This document shows, in pieces, positions 1-8,987 of a stretch of 26,138 bases of DNA. Made by a program: the position numbers and the translations under genes. Each line of letters begins with the position of its first letter. Positions within the stretch are counted from its first letter, which is position 1. Source of the stretch: Bodo saltans (lineage: Eukaryota; Euglenozoa; Kinetoplastea; Eubodonida; Bodonidae); NCBI GenBank assembly GCA_001460835.1, contig CYKH01000281.1:1-26138 (forward strand). The letters run 5' to 3'. The notes under the pieces were generated by a model. The model worked only from the letters and a program-made list of their open reading frames with translations. It did no database searches and had not been told where the DNA came from.

Positions 1-1
1 A

Positions 2-3000
2 ATGAAGTTGGTCCCGTACCTTGGCTCATCATTGTCATGCGGAAAGTCAGGAAAGCCCCTCGAGCGGTCTGTGATTGAGCACGTGATCCTTCCCTTGGCG
101 CAGCTCTACAGTAACTTAGGAATGCAAGACTCTGTCGTTGGATTGTTCTCATCGATTCATTACTTGGAGAGTCAAGATACAACTGGCATCGGCCTTGAGC
201 TCTTGCGAAAATGGTCCGATGCACGAAGTGCTTATTCTGGTTCTCTTCAGATCTCATCGTCACCAGTTCTGCCTGGAACATCGGATCAATGCCGTGAAGG
301 CTACGTGCGTACGTTGTGCATGTGCGGTGAATGGCGCAGTGCTCTCACCGCTGCGAAAGATTTTGTTCGTAGTGCCAGTAGTCCCGGACCAAGCATGAGC
401 CCACAGCAACTTCAAGCTTCGTCATCTGCAGCCAGTAATATTTCCATCTCTGGCGCAACTGCTGCGTGGATTCTCAACGAATGGGACGAAGTTGCTGATT
501 TTGCTCAGCGCATCACGAACGAACCGATGCAGTATTTTTTCGTGAATGCTGTGGTGTTCAACCACGTCAATGACAATCCCAATGGCAACCAAGACCAGTT
601 GATATGCATTCGAGACGCAAGGCTAAGTTTAGAAGCGAGCCTGAAATCCCTTCTACCTGTCAGTTACACGCACGCCTACGACAGTATTACCCTTCTTCAA
701 AATTTCCAAGAAATTTGGGAAGCTGTTGCGTTCCGTCGGGCAAAAACTGCGACTCGACGTAATCAAATCAAAGAAATGTGGGCAGCTCGCGTCAACTCCA
801 TGAAGTCAGACAATTATTTTCAGAAGCTACGATCGCTTATGATCCATTCCCTTGTACTCACTCCTGCAGATATGCCGGAGACGTGGCTACAGTTCTGCGA
901 ATCTGTCCGGCCTACATACCCACAACTTGCAAACTGGGCAATGAGAAGTCTCCAACTTGGCCGACTCGCGAGTACTGCAAGCGACGATATTTCAGCTGCG
1001 GTGGTGGCGAAGGGTACTCCGTCTGTACGCGTTGGATACTTCATGCACTTATGGAATACAGGCAAGCTGAGCGACGCTGTGTCGGGAATGCAATCTCTTG
1101 TTGCTCCCCCCACGCAAACCTGCTCGTGCAAGCTCGAAGAGATTGATCCTCGGTCGTTTGGAATGGGACACTTAAAGTTAGGATTGTGGAAGCAAGAAAT
1201 ACACGCCGATAACTTCTGGAAAGGTGAATTGCGTGATGGAATCATCCACCATCTCCACTCTGCCATTCGAGCCTGCCCTGACGACTACGACACGTGGCAT
1301 GCGTGGGCCCTCATGAACTACCGCATTCAACAGCGTGAAAGTGATTTGGATCGTCGCTCGCAATCTATTTTTGTGTCTAAGGCCCACGAGGGTTTCGTGG
1401 CCGCTATTTGTTTGAGCCCCTCCGCTGCTATCTCACTTCAAGATGTGATGCGTTTGTTGCAGCTTTGGTTCGTGCAAAACGGAGTGAGAACACTGAAGGA
1501 ATCTATCGCCGACGCAGTCCAGCGTATCTCCGTGGAGCACTGGATTCACGTGGTGCCGCAGCTCATTGCTCACCTTGGGCACGATTCTCACGACGTGCGA
1601 GACGTTGTGTTCCGAATTCTTCAAAAAATTGCCCTCGCACATCCTCAAGTTGTCGTGTTCCCTCTCCTCGTCAACATCATCCAAGATCCCAATGTATTGC
1701 CTGCGGACACAACTTCCCATCGTGACAGCCTTTCCATTGCCCTGCTCGAAAAGTACGTCCCTCAGCGTGTTCGCAGAGATGCTGAATGGGCTGGTCGACA
1801 GTTGTGCGCAGCGGCGCTGATGCCAATTGAGCATATTCTTGAGCAAATGACGCTTGTGGCCGAGGAGTGGGCTAACATTGACGCGGTTCAATCCCCAACA
1901 AGGTCATCGATAGGAACTCCTTTTATTGCAAATAGTGACATCCCTCACTTCCCTGTTCCTGCCAAAGACAAGAGCGATACCTACGAGGCTGGAAGTCCCA
2001 ACCTGCACCGCCGAACAAGCAACACAACAGCAGCGAATGCAGCGGAAAAATCAAACGCCTCTTCTGACGAGGAGGACTACTTGAGGGCCATTCGGCGGCT
2101 GATGACTGTTGTGTTTATCTACAAGAACAACCCCACACTTGGAAAACTTGGTGATATTGGAAAATTCACTCAGCAAGTGATCGACTACTCCAGGACAGGG
2201 CAACGGGAAAACGCACGATCATTGCTCGAACAGCTAATCGAAGAAATCACAGAACATGTGAAAAAGATTCGCAAAGCGGGAGAAGATGCCCTTAAGGCAG
2301 TGGAACCTTTGGCGTCCGTGCGTAATCTGTCTGTTTCAATGTTCGGCGAGTACAACTGGACGAATCCGTCACAAGTTCCAACGATTGCATCGTTCAGCAC
2401 TCAATGCGACGTGATTCGCTCAAAGAAGCGCCCACGAAAGATCCGCGTGACTGGATCCAATGGAGCAGTGTATGCGTTCTTGTTGAAAAGTAACGAGGAC
2501 ATCCGCCTCGACGAACGTGTGATGCAGTTGTTCGGTCTTGTCAACTCGTTCGTTGAGCTCCAAAAGAGCTCTGCGAATTGTATGATCACCAAATTTCCAG
2601 TGATCCCCATTTCTGCAAATGTTGGGCTCCTTGGCTGGGTTGAGTACAGTGACACTCTGCACGACGTGATTTCAAACTATCGCACGCTTTCCAGCGCAGA
2701 CGGCTACCTCGAACGCGGCCTCCTTTCAGAGCAATTTGACGAACCCTTCGAAGATCTGATGCGGACGACGTGGCCAAAAGTGCAAATCGTGCAAAAAGCG
2801 GAAGCATTCGAAAATGTGTTCAGCTCTCCAACGTGTGAGTCCGCAGATCTTGCTCGATCTATGTGGCAACGTGCCCCGAGTGCCGAAGTCTGGCTAGCTC
2901 GCCGCACTGCCTTCACAGAGTCCTTGGCAACAATGTCCATGGTGGGGTACATCCTAGGTCTCGGTGATCGCCACATGGGAAATATCATGTTGAACATGAG

Positions 3001-3553
3001 CAGTGGCAAGATTGCCCATATTGACTTCGGTGACTCCTTCGATGTGTGCAGAGTTCGCAACACGATCCCTGAGACGGTTCCCTTCCGCTTAACTCGCATC
3101 CTCATTCACGCGATGGAAGTGTTTGGCGTCGATGGCGTGTTCCGCTCAACGTGTGTGTCCATTTTATCGCTTCTTCATCACCACCGAGATAGCATCATCG
3201 CTCTCCTCTCTGCGTTTATTTATGACCCAATCGTTTCGCATCAAGAGAGCATGCGATCTATCCTGGAGCGTCAATCGGCGCCCCAGAATATTGTTGAGCG
3301 AATTCGTAACAAACTCCGAGGCCTTGAACTCGCAGTGCCAGATCAACAATTCCAGCCTTTCGACAATAAAGGCGCGACGCCAATTATCGCACGACCTGAT
3401 ATCCATTTCGTCTCACATGCGTTCAACGATGAGGCCAAGCGTGATGTCTCTGCTGCATTGGCTCCCAAGGAGCAAGTGGACATGTTAATATCAGAAGCAA
3501 CAAATCTAGAGAACTTATCCTCCATGTACTACGGATGGGCACCGTTATGGTAA
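2..3553 (+). CDS. TOR: TOR-family protein kinase (PIKK), C-terminal 1183 residues, 5' end outside window
   Basis: This is a target-of-rapamycin serine/threonine kinase of the PIKK family, the catalytic core of TORC1/TORC2-type growth-control complexes. The FAT helical region fills roughly residues 1-560 and a divergent FRB-equivalent lies near 590-755. The kinase domain spans about 800-1110, with ATP-site K829 in FLLKS, catalytic loop GLGDRH (D989, R990, H991, N994) and the metal-binding HIDFGD (D1008). The protein ends in a FATC tail, YYGWAPLW, ending in Trp as TOR FATCs do. The sequence after the DFG (PFRLTR, AMEV, DGVFRSTC) also follows TOR rather than ATR, ATM or SMG1. TOR proteins usually exceed 2000 residues, so the ATG at position 2 is almost certainly internal and the N-terminal HEAT repeats lie upstream. 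Kinetoplastids carry several TOR paralogues; which one this is cannot be told here. Confidence 0.93.
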   Translation: MKLVPYLGSSLSCGKSGKPLERSVIEHVILPLAQLYSNLGMQDSVVGLFSSIHYLESQDTTGIGLELLRKWSDARSAYSGSLQISSSPVLPGTSDQCREGYVRTLCMCGEWRSALTAAKDFVRSASSPGPSMSPQQLQASSSAASNISISGATAAWILNEWDEVADFAQRITNEPMQYFFVNAVVFNHVNDNPNGNQDQLICIRDARLSLEASLKSLLPVSYTHAYDSITLLQNFQEIWEAVAFRRAKTATRRNQIKEMWAARVNSMKSDNYFQKLRSLMIHSLVLTPADMPETWLQFCESVRPTYPQLANWAMRSLQLGRLASTASDDISAAVVAKGTPSVRVGYFMHLWNTGKLSDAVSGMQSLVAPPTQTCSCKLEEIDPRSFGMGHLKLGLWKQEIHADNFWKGELRDGIIHHLHSAIRACPDDYDTWHAWALMNYRIQQRESDLDRRSQSIFVSKAHEGFVAAICLSPSAAISLQDVMRLLQLWFVQNGVRTLKESIADAVQRISVEHWIHVVPQLIAHLGHDSHDVRDVVFRILQKIALAHPQVVVFPLLVNIIQDPNVLPADTTSHRDSLSIALLEKYVPQRVRRDAEWAGRQLCAAALMPIEHILEQMTLVAEEWANIDAVQSPTRSSIGTPFIANSDIPHFPVPAKDKSDTYEAGSPNLHRRTSNTTAANAAEKSNASSDEEDYLRAIRRLMTVVFIYKNNPTLGKLGDIGKFTQQVIDYSRTGQRENARSLLEQLIEEITEHVKKIRKAGEDALKAVEPLASVRNLSVSMFGEYNWTNPSQVPTIASFSTQCDVIRSKKRPRKIRVTGSNGAVYAFLLKSNEDIRLDERVMQLFGLVNSFVELQKSSANCMITKFPVIPISANVGLLGWVEYSDTLHDVISNYRTLSSADGYLERGLLSEQFDEPFEDLMRTTWPKVQIVQKAEAFENVFSSPTCESADLARSMWQRAPSAEVWLARRTAFTESLATMSMVGYILGLGDRHMGNIMLNMSSGKIAHIDFGDSFDVCRVRNTIPETVPFRLTRILIHAMEVFGVDGVFRSTCVSILSLLHHHRDSIIALLSAFIYDPIVSHQESMRSILERQSAPQNIVERIRNKLRGLELAVPDQQFQPFDNKGATPIIARPDIHFVSHAFNDEAKRDVSAALAPKEQVDMLISEATNLENLSSMYYGWAPLW

Positions 3554-4031
3554 GGAGAGGGTGTTGTACACAAGTTCCAATGTGTGACTTACGAGACGAG
3601 AGAGAGAGAGCCAACGCCCATGATGGTGGGAAAAACGTTCCCAACCAATGAAACCTTCAATGGCAAAAAAAACAAAAGAATGAAGAAAAAGAAAATTCAT
3701 CAAAAAAGAGGGTGGACGAGAGTTTGTTTTTTACAGTTGAAGTATGTATGAGCGGTGGAGGATAGGCACGTGGACAATTCAAGAGAAGTGGATTGAGAGC
3801 TTTGGCATTTTTGGATCACACAATTACCTTTTGCGTTGTGAAAGGAGTAGAGCTGCTTGGGATGAGAAGACTTAACGAATCGACGTCAACAACGAAAGAA
3901 GCGCAATGCACACAGTCACATGTTTTACAAATGAAGTATCTTCTGTTGCCATCAACGTTCACGCGATTTGTCCCGTTTTCTTGATTTGTACAGCTCACAT
4001 TTGGGCGTGCAAGGGAGAAAGAAAAATAGAC
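3554..4031 (+). other. Intergenic region: TOR 3' UTR and 5' UTR of next gene
   Basis: This 478-base gap contains no convincing gene. It holds a GA dinucleotide stretch (about 3594-3610), an A-rich purine tract (about 3664-3710) and, near its right end, a pyrimidine tract with an AG at 3992-3993. The only + strand open frame of note (3793-3984) begins with TTG and has no recognisable content. Confidence 0.6.
3971..3993 (+). promoter_or_regulatory. Predicted spliced-leader acceptor for the IQ-repeat gene
   Basis: A pyrimidine-rich tract ends in a CAG with AG at 3992-3993. The first ATG after it is at 4032, giving a 38-base 5' UTR. That ATG is not in frame with the long ORF starting at 4177, which matters for the start call of the next gene. 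Inferred by analogy with kinetoplastid trans-splicing. Confidence 0.55.
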
Positions 4032-4271
4032 ATGTCATCCCTTCCTCCTCGTCCTGCCTCCGCAACAATACAAGGCAGGTCAGTGGGCCAGCAACAGCAA
4101 CGCCCACAGCGTCCAACATCGGCAACAGCGACGCGTCATTATCAGGACGCCGCATCATCGTCGTCTGCGGTAGACAATGCAAACGATCTTTCCTCGCAGT
4201 CTGCTGGAGAAAGCCATCATGCATCGATCGATTATTCAATTCTTGCTGACAAAGAAACGCGAGCACGTTGA
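4032..4271 (+). CDS. Probable N-terminal segment of the IQ-repeat protein in another frame (or an overlapping upstream ORF)
   Basis: This 79-codon ORF starts at the first ATG after the predicted acceptor at 3992-3993. Its product begins MSSLPPRPASAT and is rich in Gln, Ser and Pro, much like the low-complexity stretches of the large protein that follows. It ends in TGA at 4269-4271, overlapping the first ~95 bases of the ORF at 4177, which reads one base further on (+1). The long frame has a TAG at 4171-4173 and therefore cannot extend upstream itself. The simplest reading is that one base is missing or extra in the assembly, or that the gene is truly frameshifted, somewhere in 4174-4271. An inhibitory overlapping upstream ORF is the alternative. 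The join cannot be placed exactly from sequence alone. Confidence 0.45.
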   Translation: MSSLPPRPASATIQGRSVGQQQQRPQRPTSATATRHYQDAASSSSAVDNANDLSSQSAGESHHASIDYSILADKETRAR

Positions 4272-7200
4272 TGCGGCGTTACATCCGACTGCTGCCGCCG
4301 CTGCTCCTAATGGACGAAAAGGTGCGTGGTCCTCTCCGTTTATTGATGCCAACAGTTCTTCCATTGTGACCACACCGTCGATTGTGAACCTCATGCATGT
4401 CAGTCGATGGAGAAAGTTTAGTAGAGTACAAGTAGAAATTCTTCAATTTAAGCACATCGTCGAACGAGAAGAGCAAGAGCGAGCTTGGTTGATTGGCTGG
4501 TGGTTGCTGTGGCAGCGGCTTGTTTCGCAGTACATTGAAGTTGGGGCTCGTTTTACAACTGTCAATCACCAAATGAGCGTTCCACGCTCTCACCATCGTC
4601 TCCGGCAGCGAACATTGCGCAAAGATTTAGCTCGATCTCTAGAGAAGTTGAGCCGGAAGACACACTTAGCGCAGCGTTTTATGTCATGGCGTCAGTGTCA
4701 CATGATGTCTCGTGAAGAGAACATTATGGAAACTCTGCGGAATGCCGAGCTCGCTAAGAGAATGAAGGGTGGAGAAACAACACAAGATCTTACATCTGAT
4801 GCGCATAGCCCTGGTAGCAAACAACTTAATACTTCGAATATCACTACGACAACAACTGCCAGCGACGCTTCCACGAGAACTCCAACTCGGTTTCGTGGGT
4901 ACGCTATCGAAGATCCATGGAGCCCTTCCACCAACCACAACAACAATTCAGCAGGTCAGCAACATCACCTATCATCCGCAGTCCCGCCCACGAGGCCATC
5001 GTCCACGTCAGACTCTCGCACAGCCTCCGCCTCCTACGGTCATCACCATCCACCAACCGCCAAGTACGTTGACATCAGCAGCATGGATGCGAATGGTTTG
5101 TCTGCCTCGTCTGCGCATGACTCTCAACTGACAAGTAGTGCCGGTGTAAGTCCGCAATACCATCATCGTCAAGCATCAGACAACAGCGATCATAGCAGTG
5201 TTTCTGTTCTTGGTACAACAACAACAACTACAATGGTCGCTGGCCCCCAATACCATGGCAACCAACAACGAGAATTTGTGTCAACTGAGTCAATTGTTAT
5301 CGATGCAGTCATGACATACAGTTCTGACCTCGTTGTCCGTCACCTCAACAAGTTGTGCAAAATAGCGCAGCGCGAGGAAAGTGCCAGACGAAATGAAATT
5401 GTACTGCAAGCCGTAGCGTTTACTGACTCTCGAAATATTGAATTGGCTTGGATTCTTTCGAAGCTGCATGCGGAGTCGCTCCTTCGCATGTTCTCTAGCG
5501 CTGCAATTGAGTTTCAAGAAAGCGCCATTCGCCAAGAAATTGCTCTGATGGAAAGCAGCGAAGTAATCGATCTTATTGTGGAGCACAGGTTAGAAAGGCA
5601 TGCCCTCAACTCGACTATCTCAAAGAATAGCGGTGTGGAGTCTTTGATATCACGCGGAGCCACTTCGTCAGAACAGCTTGCAGGTGTTCCTATCACTGCC
5701 GTCTCTTCTTGCGGCGTTGTGCTCGTGACATCGCCCCCTGGCTCTCCGCTTGTGAACTTTTCCCTCCCAACACCAGAAGATAGCGTTCTTCAGGCATCGC
5801 CACACCCAACCGCGCCCCCTGCACTCGTTTACCAACTCCCACCAAAATTGAAGTTGCTCCCGACAAACCTTGTAGAAGAGCAAGCGTTTCTGCTTCAGCG
5901 AATCGGGCGAGCCTACTCGGCCCGACAAAACACTTTCCGTCACGTGATGTTCTGGAAGGTCGATCGAGGCATCCGCAAGGAGCTCTGGACTGCGTTCACT
6001 CAAGGCCTTATGGTGCTAGCAGGAAAATTAGCTGGTGTAATCGCAACTTCTAGTGGCAAGCAAAGCGAAGAGAAGACGGCGAAACAAGAGCAGCAACAGT
6101 CCGCGATATCTGTGATTCAGCGCGTTTGTCGTGGATCCAAAGCGCGCTCAAATATCAAATTCGTGCAAGGATTTTGGATAGCTGACCACAACGTAAGGGT
6201 CGAGCTGTTCGACGCTTGGCAAAAGAAGGTTGGACGAATTGAATCCCTTTCGCGGCTTCATGTGTCTGAAATTAATGAACGGTTCGCGGTGTGTCGTCAA
6301 GAGAACGCAACCCGCGTCCAGCTAGAAACTGAACGTTGCTTGTCGACCACAATAAAACGCGCAGTTTCTTGTGTTCAGAAAGTAAGTCGAGCGTTTGTTG
6401 CCCGGAAGCATCTCTATCGGCTCCGTTGCTTTTGGGAAATTGACACTCGCATTCGGAAAGAAGTCTACAACGCATGGATCACAAAGGCGGAGACTCTGGA
6501 ACGAGCAGCTGCGAGGAACCTTTTAAGAATGTCGGAGAAGCAAGTTCGACTCGCCATTGACACTTCAGAGGCCGCAGCTTTCAAGAGCATCTTTGCTTTA
6601 GCACAGCCAGCACTGTTACTCTCCGCAAGCGCTCAACAACAGCGCGCCCTTGCAGTATTATGCTTGCAGCGTTGCGGAAGGGGTCATATCGCTCGAAACC
6701 AAAGGAAAGGCATGCATTTATTTTGGGTTGCAGACACGAATATCCGAGGTGAAGCGCTTGAAGCGTGGCAGGCTCACGTCCATCGTATCATGCATTTCTG
6801 TACCACCTCGTATCGGTTGATGTTTGTTGAGGAAACTGCGTCCCGTGCACCAATCGAGCATGATCAAGCACAAGAGCGCAGCAACCTCATGACGTCAGCC
6901 TCTTTGGTTATTTCCCATCAGATACTGGTGGAAACGTCAACGAGCTTGTACGCTTCCGCCCTGCATGCTCGTGAGGTTTCATTAAAGCAGTTTGGCGAGC
7001 TCGCAACGTTCGAGCATCTCCTCATTCGCACCGCGCTTGATGAGTTCTTCGAGAGGACAACCGTAGAAGTCGATGCGTACAATCTTTCGGATTTTAGCGA
7101 GAAGCTCAAGCTTGAATGCCCTAAACCTAGAGAGATCGTCGCTCGTGGCGCCACAGAGGAAGAAAATAGCGATGCTGATGTCAGCAGTGACGAGGAAGAT

Positions 7201-8658
7201 CACAATAACGCCAGCGGCAAAGACCCTCGCAACTTGTCCACTACTGTTGCAGCGGTGTCGTTGGAACCACATGGTTTTCCCAACAAAACCAGCGACAATA
7301 GTGACGCTGAAGTCAGTAGTGACGATGATGGTGATGATGATGGCATCAAAGACAAGAAGACTAGCGATGAATCCGTCGATGTTTCCAGTGAAGACAGCAA
7401 GGAACGCCGCAGCGTAAAAAAGATGTCTTGCACTCAAGATGAGGAAGAAGACGTAGATGTCTCAAGCGACGAAGACGATAGATTTCCAAAAGAGGTTCGG
7501 GCAAACCAAGTTCGTCGCACAGAAGAGCAACAGCAGCAGCAGCAGCAAGCCTTGCCAGAAGTGCCACAACCATCTCATCCGCAGTCGGATGGTGGATCTA
7601 CTGTAGTTGTCGCCTCATCTGAAGATGATGAAGAAGACGATGACGATGTCGACGTTTCCGATGACGATGATGATGCCGATCACAGTGATTTAGCGCTCAG
7701 CGGCATGGTTGAAATGTTGATGCGAATGGAAGCTGCGATGAGGCAACAATTTCAAGAAAACGAGGCGCAAGAGCGTGTTGTACTCAAGAAACATCACACA
7801 GCCGAACTTTCCGCAATTGAAGAAGGTGATGATGATGACGACTCCGACGACGATGGCTCTTTTCATATCGAATCGCCGCAAGCGAACGTCGACTTGCACA
7901 CACCAGCCAAGAGCAATAACACGCATCGACCTCAGTCAATTCTGAAGCGCCGTGTTCCAAGAGCATCATCAGCCGGCGCGAAGCCGAAGAAGAATCTCTC
8001 TCTGTCCCAGAGTATGCAGAGCGGCGAACTACAGAAGTCGACTTCATCGTCTGTGACCCTCCTCCTCCGCCATTCAACATCTGGAGGCCAACCTGACGAT
8101 AGCGTTGAACTTCTCTCCGACGATGAGTCAATCGACGTCACCAGCGATGACAGCAGCAGTGCTGATGACAGCGGTCCCATTGCACCTCCTGCTCCCATTG
8201 CCCCAGCGAAGTCATGGGTCAGAGACACGTACACACGTATTTTTGCTAATCAACGTTCAACGTTGGAGGGCGCCGAGTATGCTGCTCGGTACGAGATTCT
8301 TCAAGAATTGTTCAAGCTACAGCATTCGCTGCTTAGCGCGCAAGAATACTTGATGCGTCACTCGACTGTGATTGTGAACCGCAATGCGTTCGCTCGTAAC
8401 ATGTTAACCACCAAGCAGAAAATGGAGGATATGGTGAAAATGCAACTCCGCAGGGGTAACTCTCTGCTGAACGCGGCAAATGTTGTTTCTTCCCAGCGTC
8501 CTCCCCCTCGCGGCTCGTTGACTAGGACACGATCTAACAGCTCCGACTTTTCTTTGAATTCTACGTTAGCGTCACCTGACTCTATCGCATCTAGGTCGAA
8601 CTCAATGGCGATTGGCAACGCTTCTGTCACGTCAATTCTTCGTGAAGCTCAGTCTTGA
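4177..8658 (+). CDS. Large IQ-motif repeat protein with acidic Ser/Asp-rich C-terminal region (1493 residues)
   Basis: I do not recognise a named family. In order the protein shows: Trp-rich helical segments near residues 70-180 (SRWRKF, WWLLWQR, FMSWRQ) somewhat like the spaced F/W pattern of centrin-binding Sfi1 repeats; a low-complexity Ser/Thr/His region (about 200-360); a helical part (about 370-480); four gapless 34-residue repeats at 574-607, 648-681, 734-767 and 831-864, each starting with an IQ-like motif; and a long acidic tail (about 990-1330) with recurring DVSSD-type motifs and a polyQ run. IQ motifs usually bind calmodulin, centrin or myosin light chains, so a cytoskeletal or flagellar scaffold role is inferred. 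The ATG at 4177 follows an in-frame TAG at 4171. The true N-terminus may be at 4032 in another frame. Confidence 0.85.
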   Translation: MQTIFPRSLLEKAIMHRSIIQFLLTKKREHVDAALHPTAAAAAPNGRKGAWSSPFIDANSSSIVTTPSIVNLMHVSRWRKFSRVQVEILQFKHIVEREEQERAWLIGWWLLWQRLVSQYIEVGARFTTVNHQMSVPRSHHRLRQRTLRKDLARSLEKLSRKTHLAQRFMSWRQCHMMSREENIMETLRNAELAKRMKGGETTQDLTSDAHSPGSKQLNTSNITTTTTASDASTRTPTRFRGYAIEDPWSPSTNHNNNSAGQQHHLSSAVPPTRPSSTSDSRTASASYGHHHPPTAKYVDISSMDANGLSASSAHDSQLTSSAGVSPQYHHRQASDNSDHSSVSVLGTTTTTTMVAGPQYHGNQQREFVSTESIVIDAVMTYSSDLVVRHLNKLCKIAQREESARRNEIVLQAVAFTDSRNIELAWILSKLHAESLLRMFSSAAIEFQESAIRQEIALMESSEVIDLIVEHRLERHALNSTISKNSGVESLISRGATSSEQLAGVPITAVSSCGVVLVTSPPGSPLVNFSLPTPEDSVLQASPHPTAPPALVYQLPPKLKLLPTNLVEEQAFLLQRIGRAYSARQNTFRHVMFWKVDRGIRKELWTAFTQGLMVLAGKLAGVIATSSGKQSEEKTAKQEQQQSAISVIQRVCRGSKARSNIKFVQGFWIADHNVRVELFDAWQKKVGRIESLSRLHVSEINERFAVCRQENATRVQLETERCLSTTIKRAVSCVQKVSRAFVARKHLYRLRCFWEIDTRIRKEVYNAWITKAETLERAAARNLLRMSEKQVRLAIDTSEAAAFKSIFALAQPALLLSASAQQQRALAVLCLQRCGRGHIARNQRKGMHLFWVADTNIRGEALEAWQAHVHRIMHFCTTSYRLMFVEETASRAPIEHDQAQERSNLMTSASLVISHQILVETSTSLYASALHAREVSLKQFGELATFEHLLIRTALDEFFERTTVEVDAYNLSDFSEKLKLECPKPREIVARGATEEENSDADVSSDEEDHNNASGKDPRNLSTTVAAVSLEPHGFPNKTSDNSDAEVSSDDDGDDDGIKDKKTSDESVDVSSEDSKERRSVKKMSCTQDEEEDVDVSSDEDDRFPKEVRANQVRRTEEQQQQQQQALPEVPQPSHPQSDGGSTVVVASSEDDEEDDDDVDVSDDDDDADHSDLALSGMVEMLMRMEAAMRQQFQENEAQERVVLKKHHTAELSAIEEGDDDDDSDDDGSFHIESPQANVDLHTPAKSNNTHRPQSILKRRVPRASSAGAKPKKNLSLSQSMQSGELQKSTSSSVTLLLRHSTSGGQPDDSVELLSDDESIDVTSDDSSSADDSGPIAPPAPIAPAKSWVRDTYTRIFANQRSTLEGAEYAARYEILQELFKLQHSLLSAQEYLMRHSTVIVNRNAFARNMLTTKQKMEDMVKMQLRRGNSLLNAANVVSSQRPPPRGSLTRTRSNSSDFSLNSTLASPDSIASRSNSMAIGNASVTSILREAQS
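5896..6768 (+). repeat. Four tandem-spaced protein repeats (IQ + FW module) within the IQ-repeat gene
   Basis: Units lie at 5896-5997, 6118-6219, 6376-6477 and 6667-6768, with start-to-start spacings of 222, 258 and 291 bases. Each encodes 34 residues that align without gaps. Counting within the unit, all four share Q1, R5, A9-R10, F19-W20, D23, R27, E29 and A33, with Trp (once Phe) at 34 and Ile/Val at 26. The first ten residues are an IQ-type motif. The second part, FW..D..(I/V)R.E...A(W/F), is not part of the classical IQ motif and must be specific to this module. Confidence 0.9.
7171..8160 (+). repeat. Recurring acidic DVSSD-type motifs
   Basis: Short motifs recur at residues 999 (DADVSSDEED), 1043 (DAEVSSDDDG), 1066 (SVDVSSEDS), 1092 (DVDVSSDEDD), 1157 (DVDVSDDDDD) and 1318 (SIDVTSDDSS). 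They are separated by variable linkers and a polyglutamine run near base 7530. Ser followed by Asp/Glu at +1 to +3 fits the casein kinase 2 consensus. Seen directly; phosphorylation is inferred. Confidence 0.85.
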
Positions 8659-8987
8659 TGACAGCAGTGAGCTCAAAATTTGTTATTGTAGACAAAAAAA
8701 AACTCTTTCTAAATTCTACATTTCAAAGTGTTTCTTGAAAACAAGAAATGGGAAAAAGAATTCGTGTGCATTCGTGTTACATTCTTCCCTCAACACCACC
8801 ACCCTGTTGTCGTCTCGCCTTTGAGGGATGCCAAATCAACTTCAAAACGAAACGAAACGTTTCAACAGACGCGTAGAAGCTCATCGCCAACAATTTTCTT
8901 TCAGATTTCTACTGCCACCATTTTTTGGTGCTCCGTTTTCATCATCTTTGATTACTCGTTATCGATCCGAAATGAAGAAAGGAGATC
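8659..8987 (+). promoter_or_regulatory. Intergenic region with spliced-leader acceptor candidates for the kinesin gene
   Basis: A 329-base gap with no gene seen. Two acceptor candidates precede the kinesin start. One is the tract ending in CAG at 8902-8904. The other is the long pyrimidine-rich stretch 8905-8970, whose first AG is at 8976-8977. An out-of-frame ATG at 8972 would be retained with the first acceptor and create an overlapping upstream ORF ending at 9031. It would be removed with the second, which therefore looks the likelier site. Confidence 0.45.

Noticed and set aside
3793-3984. 63-codon + strand ORF between TOR and the IQ-repeat gene
   Set aside because: It starts with TTG, has no recognisable motif and ends inside the acceptor tract of the next gene.
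6982-7437. Minus-strand ORF of 151 codons opposite the acidic tail of the IQ-repeat gene
   Set aside because: It is the mirror of GAT/GAC/AGT-rich acidic codons, which read as Ile/Val/Thr-rich sequence on the other strand. No support as a gene.
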